This document shows positions 5,985 through 6,754 of a stretch of DNA of 6,754 bases, piece by piece. Position 1 is the stretch's first letter, and each line of letters starts with the position of its first letter. The notes under the pieces were generated by a model, which saw nothing but the letters and a program-made list of their open reading frames with translations, had not been told where the DNA came from and ran no database searches. Position numbers and translations under genes: made by a program. Origin of the DNA: Spirochaetales bacterium (lineage in GTDB: Bacteria; Spirochaetota; Spirochaetia; Treponematales; Rectinemataceae); the NCBI GenBank assembly GCA_015657395.1, contig JADLKI010000008.1, forward strand, positions 298,060-304,813. The letters run 5' to 3'.

Positions 5985-6754
5985 ATGATTCAATCTCTTC
6001 TTCGTCCTTTTACATCCGAATCTGTGTCCGAAGGTCATCCCGACAAGATCTGCGATCAGATTTCCGATGCGGTGCTCGATGCCTGTCTCGCGAAGGACAG
6101 ACACAGCCATGTCGCATGCGAATGTTTTACCACGACGGGCATGGTGCTTGTCGGCGGCGAAATCACGACGAAGACCTATGTCGACATTCAGGAGGTCGCG
6201 CGCTCGGTCGTGCGCGACATTGGCTACGACAATCCCGATTACGGGCTCGACTGGAAGTCGATGGCGGTGCTCAACTCGATCCACAACCAGTCGCCCGATA
6301 TCGCGCAGGGTATCGAGGGCCGCGGCCTGAAAGAATACGAGGGGAAGCAGGGTGCGGGGGACCAGGGCATGATGTTTGGTTTTGCCTGCAACGAGACGCC
6401 CGAGCTCATGCCGACGCCCATCCTCCTCGCCCACAAAATCCTTCAGAAGGCTTCGGTGCTGCGCAAGGCCAAGGGAATCTCCTGGATGCGCCCGGACGGC
6501 AAGAGCCAGGTGACGGTCGAATATGAGGGGTATAAGCCCGTCCGCATCTCCGCAGTGGTGTTTGCCCAGCAGCACGAGGAACACAACGGCAGCGGCTGCT
6601 ATTTGACCTATGAAGAAATCAGGGAGACGCTCATAGAGAAGGTGATCAGGCCCGTGCTCGGGCCCACGGGCCTTCTCGATGCCAACACAAGATATTTCAT
6701 CAACCCGACGGGACGTTTTGTGATCGGCGGTCCGGCGGGCGATACCGGGCTGAC
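5985..6754 (+). CDS. metK: S-adenosylmethionine synthetase (3' end missing)
   Basis: Methionine adenosyltransferase: makes S-adenosylmethionine from methionine and ATP, releasing phosphate and diphosphate, in the cytoplasm. The frame stays open to the window end, showing 256 of about 390 residues. Visible marks: [13 protein letters not shown] (9-21) with active-site His18 and Asp20, [10 protein letters not shown] (23-32), G-G-E-I-T-T (57-62), the G-A-G-D-Q-G signature (123-128), R-P-D-G-K-S-Q-V (169-176) and [12 protein letters not shown] (245-256). The G-G-G-x-F-S-x-K-D loop would lie just beyond the edge. Start ATG 5985 gives the usual short N-terminus and follows GAGGG (5975-5979) by 5 bases. 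That Shine-Dalgarno sequence lies inside the putative SAM riboswitch, so the product of the enzyme would repress its own translation. Confidence 0.97.
   Translation, partial: MIQSLLRPFTSESVSEGHPDKICDQISDAVLDACLAKDRHSHVACECFTTTGMVLVGGEITTKTYVDIQEVARSVVRDIGYDNPDYGLDWKSMAVLNSIHNQSPDIAQGIEGRGLKEYEGKQGAGDQGMMFGFACNETPELMPTPILLAHKILQKASVLRKAKGISWMRPDGKSQVTVEYEGYKPVRISAVVFAQQHEEHNGSGCYLTYEEIRETLIEKVIRPVLGPTGLLDANTRYFINPTGRFVIGGPAGDTGL

Noticed and set aside
5970..6584. 204-codon open frame on the - strand
   Set aside because: It is antisense to metK, whose own frame has unmistakable family signatures.

Overview
The window is GC-rich (roughly 60% by eye) bacterial chromosome with three blocks. (1) Positions 1-4611 carry a six-gene Rnf operon on the + strand in the order rnfC (5' end missing)-rnfD-rnfG-rnfE-rnfA-rnfB. 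The genes are packed with overlaps or gaps of 9 bases or less. (2) Positions 4694-5776 carry, on the - strand, a secreted NlpC/P60 cysteine peptidase with a beta-strand-rich C-terminal half that looks like an outer-membrane barrel. It converges on rnfB, and a strong hairpin terminator lies between them. (3) From 5985 to the window end is metK (S-adenosylmethionine synthetase, 3' end missing) on the + strand, divergent from the peptidase. The 208-base divergent spacer holds a good sigma-70 promoter, a leader hairpin and what looks like a SAM-II/SAM-V-class riboswitch covering the metK ribosome binding site.

Organism: the C-D-G-E-A-B order and the long, cysteine-rich RnfB match anaerobes such as Clostridia, Spirochaetes and Thermotogae better than Proteobacteria (usually A-B-C-D-G-E). 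A barrel-like domain ending in an aromatic residue implies an outer membrane. Together these suggest a GC-rich anaerobic diderm, with a treponeme-like spirochaete as my best guess at moderate confidence. This is inference from gene style; no rRNA or other marker is present.

How the parts work: RnfB and RnfC carry the iron-sulfur and NADH/flavin chemistry. RnfA and RnfE form the membrane core, with one conserved pair of cysteines each. RnfD and RnfG carry the covalent-flavin motifs. The complex would couple ferredoxin:NAD+ electron transfer to Na+ or H+ transport. All five genes complete in the window have intact hallmark residues, and the visible part of rnfC is also intact. metK makes SAM, and the leader RNA would let SAM shut off metK translation by hiding its Shine-Dalgarno sequence. 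The riboswitch is the most interesting signal here: its loop and 3' strand align almost base for base with the SAM-II aptamer as I remember it. I saw no mobile elements, CRISPR arrays, tRNAs or rRNAs.
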